Origin: Bacteroidota bacterium
GTDB lineage: Bacteria; CLD3; SB21
DNA length: 6,442 nt
Assembly (NCBI GenBank): GCA_020438245.1
Contig: JAGQUY010000550.1
Location: 1 to 6,442 of the forward strand
Direction of reading: 5' to 3'
Below, piece after piece: positions 1 through 3,500 of the stretch (position 1 is its first letter; each line of letters begins with the position of its first letter). Made by a program: the position numbers and the translations under genes. Below the pieces are notes generated by a model, which was not told the origin of the DNA, did not search any database, and worked only from the letters and a program-made list of their open reading frames with translations.

Positions 1-74
1 TCCTTCGTTTCTTTTTCCTGTGCCGAAAGGGCTATTGAGGAACAAACCCAAAGGATTGCGAGAACATATTTCAT
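1..74 (-). CDS. Start of a second exported protein (signal peptide only), 3' partial
   Basis: An ATG at 72-74 opens a frame running off the left edge with 24 complete codons. The peptide, MKYVLAILWVCSSIALSAQE followed by KETK, is a textbook Sec signal peptide: a lysine after the initiator Met, a hydrophobic core, and a likely signal peptidase I site after LSA. Cys11 is preceded by LWV, which does not make a lipobox, so a lipoprotein is unlikely. An in-frame TGA at 87-89 lies just upstream, so this is the first ATG open to the frame. A purine-rich AAAGGGAAG (79-87) sits at ribosome-binding distance. The gene lies on the same strand as the giant gene, 182 nt downstream, so co-transcription is possible. 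The mature protein is not visible and its family cannot be named. Confidence 0.72.
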   Translation of the reverse strand, partial: MKYVLAILWVCSSIALSAQEKETK

Positions 75-78
75 GTCG

Positions 79-87
79 CTTCCCTTT
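79..87 (-). promoter_or_regulatory. Ribosome binding site of the downstream gene
   Basis: Read on the minus strand this is AAAGGGAAG, with the AGGGA core 6 nt before the ATG at 72-74. It overlaps the in-frame TGA (87-89), so together they fix the start of the small partial gene. The match to the anti-Shine-Dalgarno sequence is good but not perfect. Confidence 0.55.
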
Positions 88-210
88 CAAAAAAGATGTT
101 TGATTCTTACAATGCAAGACACAATTCTGCCATCCCAGAAGTCCGCGGAAGACGGAAGACTGCAAAACTGAAAAGGTATGTACGATCCAGTACTGTCTTT
201 TAAATGTAGG

Positions 211-235
211 TCGGTTGCGCGGCCATTGCAACCAA
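211..235 (-). other. Stem-loop in the spacer just after the giant gene
   Basis: GGTTGC (213-218) and GCAACC (228-233) form a 6-bp stem around a 9-nt loop. On the minus-strand RNA it extends by a U-G and a U-A pair. It begins about 22 nt after the TAG stop, where a 3'-end structure would be expected. The U-run (five Us from 234-238) comes before the stem in the transcript, and the sequence after it (GACCUACAUUUAAAAG) has no U-tract. It is therefore not a canonical Rho-independent terminator. A role in protecting the 3' end, or chance, are both possible. Confidence 0.25.
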
Positions 236-256
236 AAAGGTCGGACAAAATGAATT

Positions 257-529
257 CTATTTGAGCAGCAGTATTTTTCGTGTGACCGTTGCGCCCCGTG
301 CCTTCAGGTGCAGCAGATACACACCACTCGAAACCTGCCGTCCGTGCTCGTCGCGTCCGTCCCACTCGGCCACATGATGACCTGCAGTGGCAGGACAGTT
401 GACGAGCGTTTTCACTTTCTGCCCCACCATATTGTACACGGTCAAATTGATATCACCATCTCTTGGCAGATCGTACGGAATCGTTGTGCTGGGGTTAAAG
501 GGATTCGGAACGTTCGGAGCCAGGTGGAG
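257..529 (-). other. T9SS-type C-terminal sorting domain (FlgD-like beta-sandwich)
   Basis: Residues 1972-2061 carry the classic series: PNVPNPFNPSTTIPYDLP, INLTVYNMVGQKVKTLV, AGHHVAEWDGRDEHGRQV, SSGVYLLHLKA and the closing RKILLLK just before the stop. In T9SS organisms such domains direct the protein through the outer membrane and are often removed as it is anchored or released. The WDGRDEHGR loop is the FlgD-Ig-like variant. Whether this organism has a T9SS cannot be told from the window. Confidence 0.88.
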
Positions 530-3500
530 CGCGACCGGAAGCGTTGCCTTGAAGTCCGACAGCGCCGCCGCCGCCCACAAAGGATCGCCCGCAAAAATCC
601 TCAATCGAACAGGACGATCATTCTTGAACCGATATCCTTCAATCAAATCGGCCTTAGACACCACCTGACCGTTGTGCATATCGTATGCAATGAGATCCAC
701 CCGATCGGGCAGGTTGTGTTCGGCAAGACCCACCGTTGTGAAATCGTGACGCGTACTGTTGTTGACGATCATCGTCCAGATGTTTCCCGGCGTCGACGCA
801 GACCGTACATCGTACGCGAGTGCGGCTTCGTTGTCCGGCCGGATGAATGCCGCGTTCACTCCTTCGCCGATCGATACCGGATCACGCTCGTCAAAGTCGT
901 CGTTGTCTTCGGAAGCCAACGGATGGATTCCGATCACATTGAATCGGTCGCTGAATTCTCCGGACTTCACGCAAAATCGGGCAGACCATTCGAAGACCTC
1001 TTGGTTCGATTTGGATGCTTGCGGCGACCAGCCGATAACGTCACCTACAGGTACATCACCGGCGGTCTCATTGTAAATCATGTAACCCCCGAAAGGTCTG
1101 AGGGCCGTAACAGCTTCCCAGCTGCTGTTGCCATTTCGCCACCAGATACGCCCGATTTTCGTCTGGTCACGGAACGTGACGGATGCCCAAAATGCATACG
1201 GCCAGGCCAAGAGGTTCCATCCCGGTTTCAGAATCGTCTCATCAAACGCCTCTCCGCCTACTATGGTGGGATCGACGATATTGGTGAAAAATTCCACGCC
1301 ATCGGCGTTGCGTTGGAAGAAAAAGTAGGCTTTGCCGCCGGTGAGTGTGGTGACATCCTCAAAGGATTGCAACGTGACGTTATACGTCAGTGCCCTCCAA
1401 TTCGAAGGTCCCCCGTCCTTAAATTGCTGAGGACCGAAATAATCGGAAATTTCGAATGAGTTGTTGACCGACATCCCGACCGTAAAATACTGGCCTTTGT
1501 CCATACCGCCGGGATATTGACTGATCGTCATTACAGCCGGCACATCGTTCATCTTTACCTGGATCTGCTGGCGGCCGGCCGGACTGGGATAATAACTGAC
1601 CCCTGCCGTGTTGGATGCACGGATTCTGAACCAAAGTCCATCCTGGGTCACCGCGGAACCGGGAATAGATCCGCCATACGTGGTCCCTGATTGAAAGGAC
1701 ATGGTCACCGAATCTCCCGTGCTCTGGTACGGCTTTCCGAAAAACAGTTTCACAGCCGGATTGCTCCCGCTGACTTGTGTCGATATGATGATCGACATGT
1801 TCGGCAACGGGTTGGCATCGGATATTTGAATAGACGTGGGATTGACTGCAGGTGCAATCGCAAGCGTCGTGAATTGAACGATTCCGGACGTATCGGCCCC
1901 GCTGGCATTGGATGCCACGATACGACAGTTGTACAAGGTGTTGGCAGACAGACCGGACAAGTTCAACGTGACGGATACCGACGACGATCCGTTGATCGGG
2001 CTTTGCGATGCGGCCTGACTGTTTTCAAAAGCCGTGGTTGTAGACCACTGGAACAATACCGTGGTCGACAGATTATTCGGATTCACGTCTCCGTTCAAGG
2101 TTGCCGACGTCGTTGTGATGTTGCTGGCGGCCGCTGTTTGTGAAACAGGTCGTTGAGCGACGCGCAAGGTAAACGTACGACTCTCCAATGTAAGGGAGGG
2201 CGCGAGATTGTTGGTTATCTCACAATGATAAGCCCCGTCGGTGTTAACCGACGAAGCCAACGAAATTGTCGCAGAGGTTTCCCCGTTGACCGGATTGCCA
2301 TCGAGAAACCATTGATACACGTTGTTGATACCGCCGACGGATACTGAAAACTGCACGTTTTGACCTTCAACTACGGTCGTATCCTTGGCATCCCCGACAC
2401 TATCCTGCGGTGAATAGACGAACGTAGTGACGCCAATATTGGGTTCTATGTCTTCAAACGTAAAACGGTTGTAAGCAATGTCCAGCACATTGAGACCGCT
2501 TATACCCGATACATTCGGAAGTCCATCGAAACGATTGCCGGCCAGATGAAGTTCCTGAAGACTTGTCAGATCACCGAATGACGAGGGTATATTTCCTGAA
2601 AGACCATTCGCTGTTAAATAGAGGTATTGCAGATTACCCAAGTTCCCGATGTTTGCGGGCACAGTGTCCGTCAAGGCGTTATTATTGAGCCGGAGTGTTT
2701 GGAGGCTTCCCAGGTTGCCCAGCTCGGATGGAATTGGGCCCTGAAGGCCGCAATTCGAAAGATCAAGCGTAACCAAACTCGACAAGTTACCGAGCTCCGG
2801 AGGAACTGCGACGCCCAGGTTGTTTTCCGCAAGGGACAACAATGTCAACGCACTAAGATCACCTAGCGAAGAAGGAATGAGTCCGGAGAAATTATTGAAT
2901 TGGAGTTCCAGAAAAAGCAAATTCGGAATGGTACCCAGAGTCGATGGAATGTTGCCTGAAATGGAATTCGAATAAAGCTGAAGGAACTGCAATTCCGAAA
3001 GCTGGCCAATACTGGAAGGGATAAAACCCGTCAAGTTGTTGTTGTTCAAGTTAATTGTCTGAACCCGATCTCCGGCCAGAGTTACACCAAACCAGCCATC
3101 GATTGGACTCGCGGATTTCCAATTCGTTCTTGTCGTCCAGCCGGACCCGCCCGTACTGTCATAAAATTGGACAAGAACCAGTGAATCCTGGCTTCGGGCG
3201 CTCAAAATCACAAATGCAGTATTCGAGAATCCGCTTTCGTTAAACCCGGTGTCGACAACCTTGACGCGGAAATAGTGGGTTGAACCCAAAGAAAGGCCGG
3301 AGAACAAACGTACTGTATCGGTTACCGACGCGGTGCTATCGGTCTGAAAGACGGGATTCGGTCCGTTTCCATAGTAAATACGATACCTCAGGAAATCCGA
3401 GTCCCGATTTCGGAACCATCGAAAACTGACCTGTCCCAGGCCGATGGCGGCAGTGACGTTGGTCGGTGCGGCCGGCGGATAATCCTGAAAGGCATACGCT

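Noticed and set aside
147..160. Two adjacent copies of GGAAGAC in the spacer.
   Set aside because: The unit is only 7 bp with two copies, has no flanking structure, and is expected by chance at this scale.
204..232. Possible sigma-70-like promoter in the spacer on the minus strand: TTGCAA, 17 nt, TACATT.
   Set aside because: Each box matches only four of six consensus bases, the -35 box overlaps the hairpin, and FCB-group promoters often differ from this consensus. The evidence is too weak to annotate.
211..238. Hairpin at 213-233 as a Rho-independent terminator for the giant gene.
   Set aside because: The U-run lies before the stem in the minus-strand transcript and none follows it. On the plus strand the stem is followed by A residues. 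It is kept only as a weak stem-loop feature.
87..365. A 92-codon minus-strand frame crossing the stop of the giant gene into the spacer.
   Set aside because: It starts inside the conserved sorting domain in another frame, has no recognisable motif, and ends at the TGA that precedes the signal-peptide gene. It is a shadow frame.
308..1459. A 383-codon open frame on the plus strand, antisense to the end of the giant gene, with smaller ones in the same phase further along (for example 1691-2143 and 4166-4516).
   Set aside because: Its codons align exactly, antiparallel, with the sense codons. In that phase a stop appears only opposite sense TTA, CTA or TCA, which are rare in this gene. The translation is rich in Arg, Val and Ile with no recognisable domain, while the sense strand encodes clear domains throughout.
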